In this document: in pieces, positions 1 to 9,663 of the stretch
Layout: each line of letters starts with the position of its first letter
Numbering within the stretch: the first letter of the stretch is position 1
Assembly: GCF_030268965.1 (NCBI RefSeq)
Contig: NZ_BSSE01000001.1
Location: 546,243-610,242 of the forward strand
Reading direction: 5' to 3'
Origin: Microtetraspora sp. NBRC 16547
GTDB taxonomy: Bacteria > Actinomycetota > Actinomycetes > Streptosporangiales > Streptosporangiaceae
DNA: 64,000 nt
Notes under the pieces: model-generated
What the model saw: only the letters and a program-made list of their open reading frames with translations
Database searches by the model: none
What the model was told of the DNA's origin: nothing
Position numbers and translations under genes: made by a program

Positions 1-54
1 GAGCAAATGGCGAGCGCGGCCGACGTCTTCGCCAACGCGATCAAGGCCGCGTAA
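1..54 (+). CDS. 3' end of an unidentified protein (partial)
   Basis: Only the last 17 codons are in the window, reading EQMASAADVFANAIKAA and ending at TAA (52-54). The frame is open from the first base and a strong hairpin follows about 50 bp downstream, which supports a real gene end. The fragment is too short to name a family. The alanine-rich helical tail is compatible with many secreted or cytoplasmic proteins, so no function is assigned. Confidence 0.5.
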   Translation, partial: EQMASAADVFANAIKAA

Positions 55-107
55 GCCCGCTGTTAGCAAGGGTGTTAGCAAGATCCCAGATTTGTCCGGA
101 CAAAGAC

Positions 108-144
108 AAGGCCCCTGACCGCGAAACCGCTGGCCAGGGGCCTT
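108..144. terminator. Intrinsic terminator hairpin
   Basis: A perfect 10-bp inverted repeat, AAGGCCCCTG (108-117) with CAGGGGCCTT (135-144), encloses a 17-nt loop. It lies between the upstream + strand gene end and the tRNA-Thr on the - strand, so it can serve transcription from both sides. Confidence 0.75.
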
Positions 145-153
145 ACACATCCG

Positions 154-226
154 AGCCGCCTTGGGGAATCGAACCCCAGACCTTCTGTTTACAAGACAGA
201 TGCTCTGCCGATTGAGCTAAGGCGGC
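154..226 (-). tRNA. tRNA-Thr (anticodon UGU)
   Basis: On the - strand the acceptor stem GCCGCCT pairs with AGGCGGC. The D-arm is TAGCTCAATCGGCAGAGCA, the anticodon stem-loop reads TCTGT-CTTGTAA-ACAGA with anticodon TGT, and the T-arm contains GGTTCGATTCC. The discriminator base is U and CCA is not encoded. All four arms are intact. No integration signature is seen beside it. Confidence 0.95.
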
Positions 227-275
227 GTACCGCCCACGAGTTTAGTGGGCCGGAGGCGGTACCGTCACCGAGGAT

Positions 276-1232
276 TCACCGGCGACGCTGACGGGCGATC
301 TCGTAGAGGGCGATGCCGGCGGCGACGCCCGCGTTGAGCGACTCGGCCGCGGCGTTCATGGGGATGCGAACGACCTGGTCACAGGACTCGCGGACCAGGC
401 GGGACAGCCCCTTGCCCTCGGAGCCGACGACCACGACGAGCGGCTCGGCCGCCAGCTCGACATCGCCGACATCGATGGACGCGCCGCCGTCGAGGCCGAT
501 AACGAACAGCCCGCTCTCGCGGTACGCCTGCAACGTCTGGGTGAGGTTGGCGGCACGGGCGACGGGCAGGTTGGCCAGCGCGCCCGCCGACGTCTTCCAG
601 GCCCCGGCCGTGACGCCCGCCGAACGACGGGACGGGACGAGCAGGCCGTGGGCGCCGAACGCGGTGGCCGACCTGGCGATGGCCCCGAGGTTGCGCGGGT
701 CGGTCACGCCGTCGAGGGCGACGATCAGCGGCACCTCGGCGGCATCCTGTGCCCGCTCCACGAGCTCGGACGGGTGAGCGTACTCGTACGCCGGCAGCTG
801 AAGCCCGATCCCCTGGTGAACGCCACCGTCGGTCAGCCGGTCGAGCTTGTCGCGCGAGACCTCCAGCAGCGCGATGCCCCGATCAGCGGCGATCTTGATG
901 GCCTCGCGGACGCGGTCGTCGCTGTCGATGCGCTGCGCGACGTAGAGGGCGTTCGCGGGGACACCGGCGCGGAGCGCCTCAAGGACCGGGTTACGGCCGC
1001 CGATGACCTCCGGCGCGTCCTCGCGGCGCGCCTTGGACTGCGCGCGAGCGGGCCGCGCCACGCCGGCGGCCTCGCGTTCGATCCGCTCGGTGCGCGCCTT
1101 GTCCTTGAACCAGTGGCGCATGTGGGCCGGGGGCGTCGCGCCCCTGCCCGCGAGCGAACTGCGGCCCTTGCCGCCGGTTCCCCTGGTGGACCCCTGCTTC
1201 CGTGAGGGCTTCCCTGAAGCCTTTCCCGCCAT
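276..1232 (-). CDS. rlmB: 23S rRNA (guanosine-2'-O-)-methyltransferase RlmB, SpoU/TrmH family
   Basis: This 318-aa protein should 2'-O-methylate G2251 (E. coli numbering) of 23S rRNA using S-adenosylmethionine. A basic, low-complexity N-terminus (about residues 1-75) precedes the substrate-binding domain (VIGGRNPVLEALRAG) and the C-terminal SPOUT knot with the three SpoU motifs: DGVTDPRNLGAIARSA, VVVGSEGKGLSRL and IPMNAAAESLNAGVAAGIAL. The basic extension is common in actinobacterial members. It lies 22 bp downstream of cysS on the same strand, the usual actinobacterial arrangement (cysS-rlmB), and is probably co-transcribed with it. The ATG at 1232 is the best start. Confidence 0.93.
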   Translation of the reverse strand: MAGKASGKPSRKQGSTRGTGGKGRSSLAGRGATPPAHMRHWFKDKARTERIEREAAGVARPARAQSKARREDAPEVIGGRNPVLEALRAGVPANALYVAQRIDSDDRVREAIKIAADRGIALLEVSRDKLDRLTDGGVHQGIGLQLPAYEYAHPSELVERAQDAAEVPLIVALDGVTDPRNLGAIARSATAFGAHGLLVPSRRSAGVTAGAWKTSAGALANLPVARAANLTQTLQAYRESGLFVIGLDGGASIDVGDVELAAEPLVVVVGSEGKGLSRLVRESCDQVVRIPMNAAAESLNAGVAAGIALYEIARQRRR

Positions 1233-1254
1233 GGTCTCTAGGGTAGGGGCACCG

Positions 1255-2649
<1,395 letters not shown>

Positions 2650-2894
2650 GATGGCAAGGCTAATGCCTCACGCCGCACCACAGGCCGACTTGCGGGACCG
2701 TGAACGCGGTCCGTGTGAACTCACGTCTCCCACGTACCACTCATAAGGCCAGAAATCACTCAGCGGAGATATACCTTTAGCGGCTTCCGTCGGGCAACAT
2801 CGCGCCATCCGGTGATCCTGGTCCGATACGCGGCTCATGTTACTTCTCGTCCGCGATCGGCGGGGCTGCTCCCATTCTGTAGGCTCGAAACGCC

Positions 2895-4205
2895 ATGGAC
2901 GCCTCTCCCCCCGCGGCGGCAGGCACCGCCTCCCGCCCGCCAGAATCCCCATCCGCCAGACTCCCAACGGCGCTTCGCCGCCTCGCCGTCGGCATCGCGG
3001 GTCTCGCGGTCGCCCTGTTGGCCGCGGCGGCCTGCGTGCTCTCCTTCGACGACCTGCGCGCTCTGGCGATCGCCGGTCAGGCGGAGCCGCGCTTCGCCTA
3101 CCTGTACCCCGCCGCATTCGACGCGCTGCTGGTCGTCGCGCTGATCAGCGTGCCGCTGGTCCGCACCGGACGACCGCTGCTCCGGCTGCAGGCGGGCCTC
3201 ATCCTGACCCTGCTGATGGCGGCCGCCGCCACCGCCACCGTCGCAACCGCCGTGGGCGCGACCCCCGACGTACGGCAGGCCGCCATCGTGGTGGCACTGC
3301 TCCCCTGGGTGATGTTGAGCGTCGGGCTCTGGCTACTGCTCCTCCTCGCCAAGCAGGCGCAGGGGCACTGGTCGGAGCAGGACTCTTTGACGGACGCGGC
3401 CGAGATCGTCCCCTTCGAGCGCGACGAACGGTCTCTTCCGCCCGGAGCCGCGACGACCGCGGAACTCCCGGCCGTCTCTGCTCACGACGAAATCGCTGCG
3501 GACCCCGCCGTCTCCACGCAGGAGGAGGCCACTCCGGCAGCCACCGAGCCCACTCCGACCCACGCGCCGGCCCGGCCCGTACGGCAGGCGCCCGCGCCGG
3601 ATCCGGCCGAGGAGCCGTCGCCCACGGCGGTCGCGGAGATGCCCCAGGAGGACGACACGACCCCCACGGACACCGAGACGTCTTCCACCACCGCGGACGC
3701 CGAACCCGCGAGCGGGCGACCCAACCGGCCGATCCAGTGGGGCGACCTCGTCCGGCCGCACGTCGGCGACGTCCTCGTCCACCCTCGTCCGCTAAGCGAG
3801 TCTCCCGCTCAGCCCGTCCAGGAAGCCGCCGCGCAGGCGAGCGCGGAGCCCGACACACCGGCGGAGCGGCCCGAGCAGGCCACGCCGACGGACGCCGACC
3901 GGACCGAGGAGACCGAGCAGGACGAGCAGCACGAGCAGCACGAGCAGGACGAGGATCGACCTGCCGGACGGCGTGACGACCCGCACAGCGAGCCACGCGG
4001 GTCCGAAGCGGAGGTCGACACCCAGCCGATGCGCCGGCTTACCGATATCCCTGATCCGGCCCACGAAACGGACGCAGCCGACGACGAGGAGATCGCAGAG
4101 GCCAGGCGGCGGCCGTACGGCACGGCGAAGGAGGCCGCGGACGAGCCGGTGCCGATGGACCCGCCCTCCGGGCGCATGCGCAGCACCCCGCTCCCGCCGG
4201 ACTGA
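2895..4205 (+). CDS. DUF2637-type four-TM membrane protein with long acidic, disordered tail
   Basis: This 436-aa protein has an N-terminal membrane domain (about residues 28-155) with four hydrophobic segments, including VGIAGLAVALLAAAACVLSF, FDALLVVALISVPLV and VVALLPWVMLSVGLWLLLLL. This matches the DUF2637 family, many of which occur near actinomycete transfer genes. The C-terminal two thirds is rich in Pro, Glu, Thr and Asp, with a run of EQ/EQHEQ repeats near residue 345, and is probably disordered in the cytoplasm. It is convergent with the GlsB-like gene and separated from it by two terminator hairpins. No biochemical role is known to me. Confidence 0.7.
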   Translation: MDASPPAAAGTASRPPESPSARLPTALRRLAVGIAGLAVALLAAAACVLSFDDLRALAIAGQAEPRFAYLYPAAFDALLVVALISVPLVRTGRPLLRLQAGLILTLLMAAAATATVATAVGATPDVRQAAIVVALLPWVMLSVGLWLLLLLAKQAQGHWSEQDSLTDAAEIVPFERDERSLPPGAATTAELPAVSAHDEIAADPAVSTQEEATPAATEPTPTHAPARPVRQAPAPDPAEEPSPTAVAEMPQEDDTTPTDTETSSTTADAEPASGRPNRPIQWGDLVRPHVGDVLVHPRPLSESPAQPVQEAAAQASAEPDTPAERPEQATPTDADRTEETEQDEQHEQHEQDEDRPAGRRDDPHSEPRGSEAEVDTQPMRRLTDIPDPAHETDAADDEEIAEARRRPYGTAKEAADEPVPMDPPSGRMRSTPLPPD

Positions 4206-4245
4206 CCGCTCCCACCGAGATCGCCGCGAAGCCACGGCTCAAGCC

Positions 4246-4279
4246 CGATGCACAGGCCCGGAAGCAGGCCTGTGCATCG
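4246..4279. terminator. Terminator hairpin after the DUF2637 gene
   Basis: GATGCACAGGCC (4247-4258) pairs perfectly with GGCCTGTGCATC (4267-4278) across an 8-nt loop, and one more C-G pair extends the stem. It sits 40 bp after the + strand stop. Confidence 0.75.
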
Positions 4280-4352
4280 CCCGGGAACACGACCCCGGAA
4301 CAAGCGACACCGCGGACGGAACGGCCCCCTTGGGCGCACGCCGCGGAATGCG

Positions 4353-4399
4353 TGGAACGGCCCGCCCGACCCTTCTGAGACGTCGGGCGGGCTGTTCCA
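4353..4399. terminator. Second, bidirectional terminator hairpin
   Basis: An 18-bp stem with one G.T wobble pairs 4353-4370 (ending GCCCGCCCGAC) with 4382-4399 (starting GTCGGGCGGGC), with an 11-nt loop. It lies between the convergent DUF2637 and GlsB-like genes and probably insulates both. Confidence 0.75.
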
Positions 4400-4503
4400 G
4401 CTGGAGGGGCGGTCGCCCGCGCACAGGGCGTCCAGCGGCCATAGTGGGTCTCAAGGGAGATCACTACCCCGCCTATCGGAGATATTCCGTTACCCGGCAC
4501 CCT

Positions 4504-4767
4504 TTACTGCTTGGTCCCCTTCAGCCGGGTGACCGTGTACACGCCGACGATGGCGAGGAGCAGCTGAATGAGATGCTCGGTCCAGTCGATGCCCTTCGTG
4601 TTCGCGACTCCGAGCACACTGGCGATCAGCGAGCCGATCAAAGCGGCCACGATGCCGACGATGATCGTGAGTCCGATGCTGATGTTCTGGCGGCCCGGAA
4701 GTATCAGTCGCGCGAGCGCCCCGATGATGATGCCGATGATGATGGCACCGAAGATCGCTCCGATCAT
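4504..4767 (-). CDS. GlsB/YeaQ/YmgE-family small membrane protein
   Basis: This is an 87-aa, three-helix hydrophobic protein beginning MIGAIFGAIIIGIIIGALAR, with glycine zippers typical of the transglycosylase-associated/GlsB family, which is often induced by general stress. The ATG at 4767 is preceded by a G-rich ribosome site (GGGGGG). A longer open frame exists upstream, but it encodes a non-membrane, arginine-rich stretch and is rejected. The gene sits between ispF and the DUF2637 gene and ends in the convergent terminator region. The function in actinobacteria is not established. Confidence 0.85.
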   Translation of the reverse strand: MIGAIFGAIIIGIIIGALARLILPGRQNISIGLTIIVGIVAALIGSLIASVLGVANTKGIDWTEHLIQLLLAIVGVYTVTRLKGTKQ

Positions 4768-4978
4768 TACCAGCCCCCCGTCGAAGTGACGTATTTCACT
4801 TTCGACTTGGAGTTTTACCCGGCTGGCCGACAAATCATCAAAAATGGGGCGGCGACCCTTTCCGCGCCTGGATTCCGGGTCGCCACCCCCGTGCTGAATA
4901 GGACGCCGCTGCACCCATCTGGGTTTGCATGCCCCTTTGGAGTGGGCCGCCCTTTCTCGCGAGCCGAGCCCGCGAGGG

Positions 4979-5434
4979 TCAGCCGAAGACGATCGCGGTC
5001 GCGATCGCCGCGATGCCTTCTCCTCGTCCGGTGAGCCCCAGGCCGTCCGTGGTGGTGGCACTGACGCTCACAGGAGCCCCCACAGCGGCCCCGAGGGCCT
5101 TCTCCGCCTCCGTACGGCGAGGCGCGAGCTTGGGGCGGTTTCCGATGATCTGGACCGCCACGTTGCCGATCTCGAAGCCGGCGGCCCTCACCTGGCGGGC
5201 CGCCTCCTCCAACAGGACGGCGCCCGAGGCTCCGGCCCAGCGTGGATCGGCGGTCCCGAAAAGGCCGCCGAGGTCCCCGAGACCGGCGGCGGAGAGGAGG
5301 GCGTCGCAGCACGCGTGGGCCGCCGCGTCCCCGTCGGAGTGTCCGGCGAGCCCGGTCTGCTCCGGCCAGTGCAGGCCGGCGAGGTGGAGTTCACGGCCGG
5401 ATGCGAAAGGGTGGACATCGACGCCGATGCCCAC
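4979..5434 (-). CDS. ispF: 2-C-methyl-D-erythritol 2,4-cyclodiphosphate synthase
   Basis: This 151-aa trimeric enzyme of the MEP isoprenoid pathway converts CDP-ME 2-phosphate to the cyclodiphosphate with release of CMP. The zinc-binding GIGVDVHPF motif (Asp and His ligands), the [17 protein letters not shown] signature, and the C-terminal [16 protein letters not shown] segment are all present. It follows carD by 17 bp on the same strand and is probably co-transcribed. Its usual upstream partner ispD is absent here, and the length excludes an IspDF fusion. Confidence 0.94.
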   Translation of the reverse strand: MGIGVDVHPFASGRELHLAGLHWPEQTGLAGHSDGDAAAHACCDALLSAAGLGDLGGLFGTADPRWAGASGAVLLEEAARQVRAAGFEIGNVAVQIIGNRPKLAPRRTEAEKALGAAVGAPVSVSATTTDGLGLTGRGEGIAAIATAIVFG

Positions 5435-5451
5435 CCTTGGTGATGTCGTGT

Positions 5452-5934
5452 TCAGGAGTTCAGCACCTCGTCGAGCAGTGCCTCAGCCTTGTCCTCGTTG
5501 GTCTTCTCTGCCAGCGCCAGCTCGCTGACAAGGATCTGCCGAGCCTTGGCGAGCATTCGCTTCTCACCGGCGGAGAGCCCGCGCTCCTTGTCGCGTCGCC
5601 ACAGGTCGCGAACGACCTCGGCCACCTTGTTGACGTCACCGGACGCCAGCTTCTCCAAGTTGGCCTTGTAGCGGCGGGACCAGTTGGTCGGCTCCTCCGT
5701 GTGCGGCATCCGCAGCACGTCGAAGACGCGCTCGAGCCCTTCCTGGCCGACGACATCACGAACACCGACGAGCTCGGCGTTTTCCGCTGGCACCTGGACG
5801 GTAAGGTCGCCTTTGTCGACCTTCAACACCAGGTAGGTCTTTTCCTCACCCTTGATGGTTCGGGTCGTGATGGCCTCGATCCGAGCAGCCCCATGGTGGG
5901 GGTAGACGACAGTGTCGCCGACCTGGAAAGTCAT
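5452..5934 (-). CDS. carD: CarD-family RNA polymerase-binding transcription regulator
   Basis: This 160-aa protein has an N-terminal RNA polymerase interaction domain (Tudor-like fold, about 1-60, starting [20 protein letters not shown]) and a C-terminal helical DNA-binding domain containing the conserved [14 protein letters not shown] and [20 protein letters not shown]. In mycobacteria CarD stabilises open complexes at rRNA and other promoters and is essential; the same role is inferred here. The ATG at 5934 is preceded by AAGGGG. It heads the carD-ispF pair and is divergent from a lipoprotein gene. Confidence 0.94.
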   Translation of the reverse strand: MTFQVGDTVVYPHHGAARIEAITTRTIKGEEKTYLVLKVDKGDLTVQVPAENAELVGVRDVVGQEGLERVFDVLRMPHTEEPTNWSRRYKANLEKLASGDVNKVAEVVRDLWRRDKERGLSAGEKRMLAKARQILVSELALAEKTNEDKAEALLDEVLNS

Positions 5935-6010
5935 GTGACAAGTACCCCTTCCGCTGTACTCCAGAGTACCACGCGCTCACAGGGCCCCGGAACAGTGAAA
6001 TCAACATAAC

Positions 6011-6091
6011 TGCAGGTCAAGACGTCATTTTAGGACTTGACAAGCAGTCGACTCTGTGAATGGCAAAGCGGGACATACTAGGTGACCTGCA
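6011..6091. repeat. 9-bp inverted repeat in the carD/lipoprotein divergent region
   Basis: TGCAGGTCA (6011-6019) is mirrored by TGACCTGCA (6083-6091), 63 bp apart, in the 259-bp region between the divergent carD and lipoprotein starts. It could be a spaced operator or chance. A consensus-like TTGACA lies at 6037-6042, but I see no convincing partner -10. Confidence 0.35.
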
Positions 6092-6193
6092 AAACCAGGG
6101 GGCCCAGTACAACGAGGCCGGGTCCGTGACCGCTGCCGGGCGCGGATATGGTGTTTTCTGCTCATAAACGTGCTTACCAAGGAGATTCGAACC

Positions 6194-6844
6194 GTGAGCA
6201 GCACCAGCCGCCGCAGGGTGATCGCCGTTGCCGCGCTCCTCGCCGTCGCCCCTGCGTTGGCCGCGTGCGGCGCCGGGTTCGACGCCAACGTCAACGTCCC
6301 GTACGCCCCGACCGAGGCGGGTGTCCACATCAGCGGCACCGGCGTGGACAGCGAATACGGCCACAACGGTGTGAAGATCAGCCAGGCGTTCATCCTCGGG
6401 CCGGAATCCGGCGGCCAGATCGCGGCCGGCGGCTCCGCGCCTCTCTACCTGACCATGGTGAACACCAACGCCGACGCCGACGCCCTCACCGCGATCGTGC
6501 CCGACAGTGGCCAGGCCACCTCCGTGGCGATCCCCAACGCGTTCCAGCTCACGCCCGACACGCTGACGAAGTCCGCGAACACCACCGTCGAGGGGCTCAA
6601 GCAGCGGCTGCTCGGCGGCGAGACCGTGAAGCTGACCCTCAAGTTCAAGAACGCGGGCGACGTGACGATGTCCGTTCCGGTGATCCCGCGCAGCCGCGAG
6701 TTCGCCACCCTGCCGCCCGCTGAGAACGCGCAGCCCCCGGCAGCGGACACCGCGACGGGCACTGCGACCGACGCCGCCACCGGCACCGAGACCGGCACCG
6801 AGACCGAGACCGGCACGGACACCGAGACGACGAGCTCCCACTGA
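6194..6844 (+). CDS. Secreted lipoprotein of unknown function
   Basis: This 216-aa lipoprotein has a basic n-region (SSTSRRR), a hydrophobic core and the lipobox LAAC near residue 24, so it should be anchored outside the membrane. The mature domain (GFDANVNVPYAPTEAGVHISG...) looks like a beta-rich extracytoplasmic domain of the kind found in copper-chaperone-like or DUF461-like proteins, but metal ligands are not evident. The C-terminus is a Thr/Glu/Gly-rich linker of GTETGTET repeats. GTG at 6194 is chosen because AAGGAG (6179-6184) lies 9 nt upstream. It is divergent from carD. A perfect terminator follows. Confidence 0.8.
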   Translation: MSSTSRRRVIAVAALLAVAPALAACGAGFDANVNVPYAPTEAGVHISGTGVDSEYGHNGVKISQAFILGPESGGQIAAGGSAPLYLTMVNTNADADALTAIVPDSGQATSVAIPNAFQLTPDTLTKSANTTVEGLKQRLLGGETVKLTLKFKNAGDVTMSVPVIPRSREFATLPPAENAQPPAADTATGTATDAATGTETGTETETGTDTETTSSH

Positions 6845-6895
6845 CGCAAGCGCACTGACGCAAGCGCGCCGGCGCAGACGCGCTCACACGACGAA

Positions 6896-6927
6896 GAACC
6901 CCTTGCCTCGTACGAGGCAAGGGGTTC
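6896..6927. terminator. Perfect bidirectional terminator palindrome
   Basis: This 32-bp perfect palindrome has arms beginning GAACCCCTTGCCTCGT. It sits between the convergent lipoprotein gene and regX3 and should terminate both. Confidence 0.85.
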
Positions 6928-6941
6928 CGTCGTATCCGGGG

Positions 6942-7631
6942 TCAGGCCTCCGCGGGGTCGAACTTGTAGCCCAGCCCGCGGACGGTGAGGATGCAGCGCG
7001 GGTTGGACGGGTCGGACTCGACCTTGGCGCGCAGCCGCTTCACATGGACGTCCAGGGTCTTCGTGTCGCCCACGTAGTCGGCGCCCCAGACCCGGTCGAT
7101 GAGCTGGCCGCGGGTGAGCACCCTGCCGGCGTTTCGGAGCAGCACCTCCAGCAGCTCGAACTCCTTCAGCGGGAGCTGCACGTGCTCCCCGCGTACGGCG
7201 ACGATGTGCCGGTCGACGTCCATCCGGACGGGGCCGACCGCGAGGATGGCCGACTCCAGCTCCTCCACATCGCCCTGGCGCCGGAGCACCGCCCGGATGC
7301 GGGCCACCAACTCGCGCGAGGAGAAGGGCTTCGTCACGTAGTCGTCGGCGCCCAGCTCCAGGCCCACCACCTTGTCGATCTCGCTGTCCTTGGCGGTCAG
7401 CATGATGACGGGGACCTTGGAACGCTGCCGGAGCGTGCGGCACACCTCCGTACCCGGCAGGCCGGGAAGCATCAGGTCGAGCAGGACGATGTCCGCGCCG
7501 TTGCGGTCGAAGGCCTCCAGCCCCTCCGGGCCGGTGGCCGCGACGGCCACCTCGAAGCCTTCCTTGCGGAGCATGTAGGAGAGGGCGTCCGAGAACGACT
7601 CCTCGTCCTCGACAACGAGTACTCGGGTCAC
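6942..7631 (-). CDS. regX3: OmpR/PhoB-family response regulator, RegX3/PhoP type
   Basis: This 229-aa response regulator has a receiver domain (MTRVLVVEDEESF; phospho-acceptor Asp in IVLLDLMLPG, about residue 52; KPF near 101) and a C-terminal winged helix (LPLKEFELLEVLLRNAGRVLTRGQLIDRVWG). Its start overlaps the senX3 stop by 4 bp. The pair lies beside phoU and gpmA, the conserved actinobacterial context of the phosphate-starvation system called SenX3-RegX3 in mycobacteria and PhoR-PhoP in Streptomyces. It should bind PHO-box direct repeats, such as the candidate at 8871-8903. Confidence 0.9.
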   Translation of the reverse strand: MTRVLVVEDEESFSDALSYMLRKEGFEVAVAATGPEGLEAFDRNGADIVLLDLMLPGLPGTEVCRTLRQRSKVPVIMLTAKDSEIDKVVGLELGADDYVTKPFSSRELVARIRAVLRRQGDVEELESAILAVGPVRMDVDRHIVAVRGEHVQLPLKEFELLEVLLRNAGRVLTRGQLIDRVWGADYVGDTKTLDVHVKRLRAKVESDPSNPRCILTVRGLGYKFDPAEA

Positions 7632-8797
7632 TTCGCGGCCTCCATGGGGGTCGATGTGCTTTCTGCGGCCCCCGCCGTGCCGCCGAACGCGGGAAGGCGG
7701 AGGGTGAAGGTCGATCCGGAGCCTTCCTTGCTCCAGACCGTGACCTCGCCGCCGTGGGCGGCGGCGACGTGCTTGACGATGGCGAGCCCGAGGCCGGTCC
7801 CGCCGGTGGCCCGCGATCGGGCGGTGTCCACCCGGAAGAAGCGCTCGAAGATGCGCTCCTGGGCGAACTCGGGGATGCCGATGCCCTGGTCGCTGACGCT
7901 CACCTCTACCGAGTCACTCGCCGGCCGGACGCTGACCACGACCCTGGTGTGCTCGGGGCTGTAGGCCACGGCGTTGTCGATGAGGTTGTGCAGAGCGGTG
8001 ACCAGCAGGTCCTCGTCACCCCATGTGCGCAACCCATCCCTGCCGCCGGCGACGAGGGTGATGTTCTTGGAGGACGCCTTGGTGTTGCAGCGGTCGATCG
8101 CCTCGTGGACGACGTCGTCGACGAGCACCGCACCCGGCGTCGGGATGGGGTCGGCGCCCTGGATCCGGGAGAGCGTGATCAGGTCCTGCACCAGGTAGGT
8201 CAGCCGTGCCGCCTCGTGCTGCATCCGCCCCGCGAAGCGGGTCACCGCCTCGGGGTCGTCCGCCGCGTCCTGGATGGTCTCGGCGAGCAGACTGAGCGCG
8301 CCGACCGGCGTCTTGAGCTCGTGGCTGACGTTCGCCACGAAGTCGCGCCGGACCGCCTCGACCCGGCGGCTCTCCGTCTGGTCCTCGGCCAGGACGAGCA
8401 CCTGCCCGTGCGACCCCAGCGGGGCCACCCGGACGGCGAAGGTCGTCGACTCCTGGCCGAACCTGCGTCCCGCCGTCTCGATCTCGCTCTCGCGGATCTC
8501 TCCGTCCCTGCGGACCTTCCGGGCGAGGACGAGCAGTTCTGCGGCCATGAGGGACTCACCGCGCACCAGGCCGAACGCGCGGGCGGCCGAGCTCGCGCGC
8601 AGCACCTTGTCGTCCCGGTCGAGGACCACGGCCGACGAGGGGAGTACCGCAAGGACGGAGGCCACACCGGACGAAAGCATGTCGTCGGGGGTCTCGCTCC
8701 GCTGTTCATGGTCCGACTGGCGGCTGATCGCCAGCATGACGACGGCCCCCAGGATGAACCCCGCCATCGCCGCCAGGCTGGCCAGCAACTCGTTCAC
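7628..8797 (-). CDS. senX3: Sensor histidine kinase, SenX3/PhoR type
   Basis: This 389-aa kinase has one clear N-terminal membrane helix (LLASLAAMAGFILGAVVMLA), a PAS-like sensor segment (about 45-140), the HisKA phospho-acceptor box FVANVSHELKTPVGALSLLAE, and an HATPase_c domain with N (HNLIDNAVAYSPE), G1 (DQGIGIP), F (IFERFFRVD) and G2 (GGTGLGLAIVKH) boxes. It has almost no extracytoplasmic loop, as in SenX3, so phosphate status is probably sensed via the Pst/PhoU machinery. It is translationally coupled to regX3. A short hairpin (8823-8848) lies just upstream of the ATG at 8797. Confidence 0.92.
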   Translation of the reverse strand: MNELLASLAAMAGFILGAVVMLAISRQSDHEQRSETPDDMLSSGVASVLAVLPSSAVVLDRDDKVLRASSAARAFGLVRGESLMAAELLVLARKVRRDGEIRESEIETAGRRFGQESTTFAVRVAPLGSHGQVLVLAEDQTESRRVEAVRRDFVANVSHELKTPVGALSLLAETIQDAADDPEAVTRFAGRMQHEAARLTYLVQDLITLSRIQGADPIPTPGAVLVDDVVHEAIDRCNTKASSKNITLVAGGRDGLRTWGDEDLLVTALHNLIDNAVAYSPEHTRVVVSVRPASDSVEVSVSDQGIGIPEFAQERIFERFFRVDTARSRATGGTGLGLAIVKHVAAAHGGEVTVWSKEGSGSTFTLRLPAFGGTAGAAESTSTPMEAAK

Positions 8798-8822
8798 GGT
8801 TCCAAATGTAGGCGGCCTTTCT

Positions 8823-8848
8823 CGCCCTGTATCCTCCTAGACAGGGCG
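8823..8848. promoter_or_regulatory. Inverted repeat in the senX3 upstream region
   Basis: CGCCCTGT (8823-8830) and ACAGGGCG (8841-8848) form a perfect 8-bp inverted repeat with a 10-nt spacer, 26 bp before the senX3 ATG. On the senX3 strand the spacer contains CTAGGAGGAT. It may be an operator or a 5' UTR hairpin; no known regulator is implied. Confidence 0.4.
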
Positions 8849-8870
8849 TGACCATGGCTTTTCCGGAAAC

Positions 8871-8903
8871 GTTCATCTGACGGTCGAGGTTCGTTCACGA
8901 AAT
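8871..8903 (+). promoter_or_regulatory. Candidate PHO box (three 11-nt direct repeat units)
   Basis: Three consecutive 11-nt units, GTTCATCTGAC, GGTCGAGGTTC and GTTCACGAAAT, fit the architecture of actinomycete PhoP sites: 11-nt direct repeat units with a conserved GTTCA at the start. The middle unit is the degenerate one. It lies between divergent senX3-regX3 and phoU, exactly where autoregulation by the phosphate regulator is known in Streptomyces. Confidence 0.6.
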
Positions 8904-8922
8904 CCCGCGTAGCGTGATCCGC

Positions 8923-9570
8923 ATGCGCGACGCCTACCACGATGAGCTGGAAGCCCTGACCGACCGCCTGGTGGAGATGACCCGGCTTGTTCGCTCCGCC
9001 ATGTCGCGGAGCACCACCGCACTGCTGGACGCCGATCTCCAGCTCGCGGAGAGCGTGATCTCCCGCGACGAGGAGGTCAACCGCCTCTACGCCGAGATCG
9101 AGACCTCCATCTACGAAGTGATGGCCACCCAGCAGCCCGTGGCCGTCGACCTGCGCACCGTCATCACCGCGCTGCGGATGGCCTCCAACCTGGAGCGCAT
9201 GGGCGACCACGCCGAGCACATCGCGAAGGTGGCCCGGATGCGCCACCCCGAGTCGGCGATCCCGGCGGAGCTGCGCGACTCCTTCGTGGAGATGGGCGCG
9301 ATCGCCGAACGCCTGATCGTCAAGACCGGGAGCTGCATCGTCTCCCGCGACGTCGAGACGGCCAAGGAACTGGAGAGCGACGACGACGCGATGGACCGGC
9401 TGCACCGCCGGCTCTTCCGCGTGCTGCTCGACAAGGGGTGGGCGCACGGCGTCGAGGCCGCGATCGACATCACCCTCGTGGGGCGGTACTACGAGCGGTA
9501 CGCCGATCACGCGGTCAGCGTCGCGCGCGACGTCGTCTACCTCGTCACCGGCTCGCGGAGCGCCGACTGA
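8923..9570 (+). CDS. phoU: Phosphate signalling protein PhoU
   Basis: This 215-aa helical protein is built from two three-helix PhoU bundles. The repeats DRLVEMTRLVRSAMSRSTTAL...DEEVNRLYAEIE and AERLIVKTGSCI...DDAMDRLHRRLF carry the ExxxD-type metal motifs, and RMGDHAEHIAKVARM and RYYERYADHAVSVARDV are typical PhoU signatures. It negatively controls the SenX3-RegX3 pathway when phosphate is plentiful. ATG at 8923 is preferred to GTG at 8914 by comparison with the family start MRDAYH. It is divergent from senX3 with the candidate PHO box between. Confidence 0.93.
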   Translation: MRDAYHDELEALTDRLVEMTRLVRSAMSRSTTALLDADLQLAESVISRDEEVNRLYAEIETSIYEVMATQQPVAVDLRTVITALRMASNLERMGDHAEHIAKVARMRHPESAIPAELRDSFVEMGAIAERLIVKTGSCIVSRDVETAKELESDDDAMDRLHRRLFRVLLDKGWAHGVEAAIDITLVGRYYERYADHAVSVARDVVYLVTGSRSAD

Positions 9571-9583
9571 CGTTCATCCCGTG

Positions 9584-9613
9584 ACGGCGCGGCAGGACAT
9601 CCTGCCGCGCCGT
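9584..9613. terminator. Terminator hairpin between phoU and gpmA
   Basis: A perfect 14-bp stem (ACGGCGCGGCAGGA with TCCTGCCGCGCCGT) and a 2-nt spacer separate the convergent phoU and gpmA genes. Confidence 0.8.
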
Positions 9614-9663
9614 TTCGCGTCCGGCGCCCGCGGGGGCGGTACGGCCCGCGGGCGGTACGGGGA

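Noticed and set aside
3973..5034. 353-codon + strand frame across the DUF2637/GlsB junction
   Set aside because: Passes through two perfect terminator hairpins and reads antisense to the GlsB-like gene; no family features.
6036..6065. TTGACA as a promoter for the lipoprotein gene
   Set aside because: No acceptable -10 at 16-19 bp; kept only as a note in the intergenic repeat entry.
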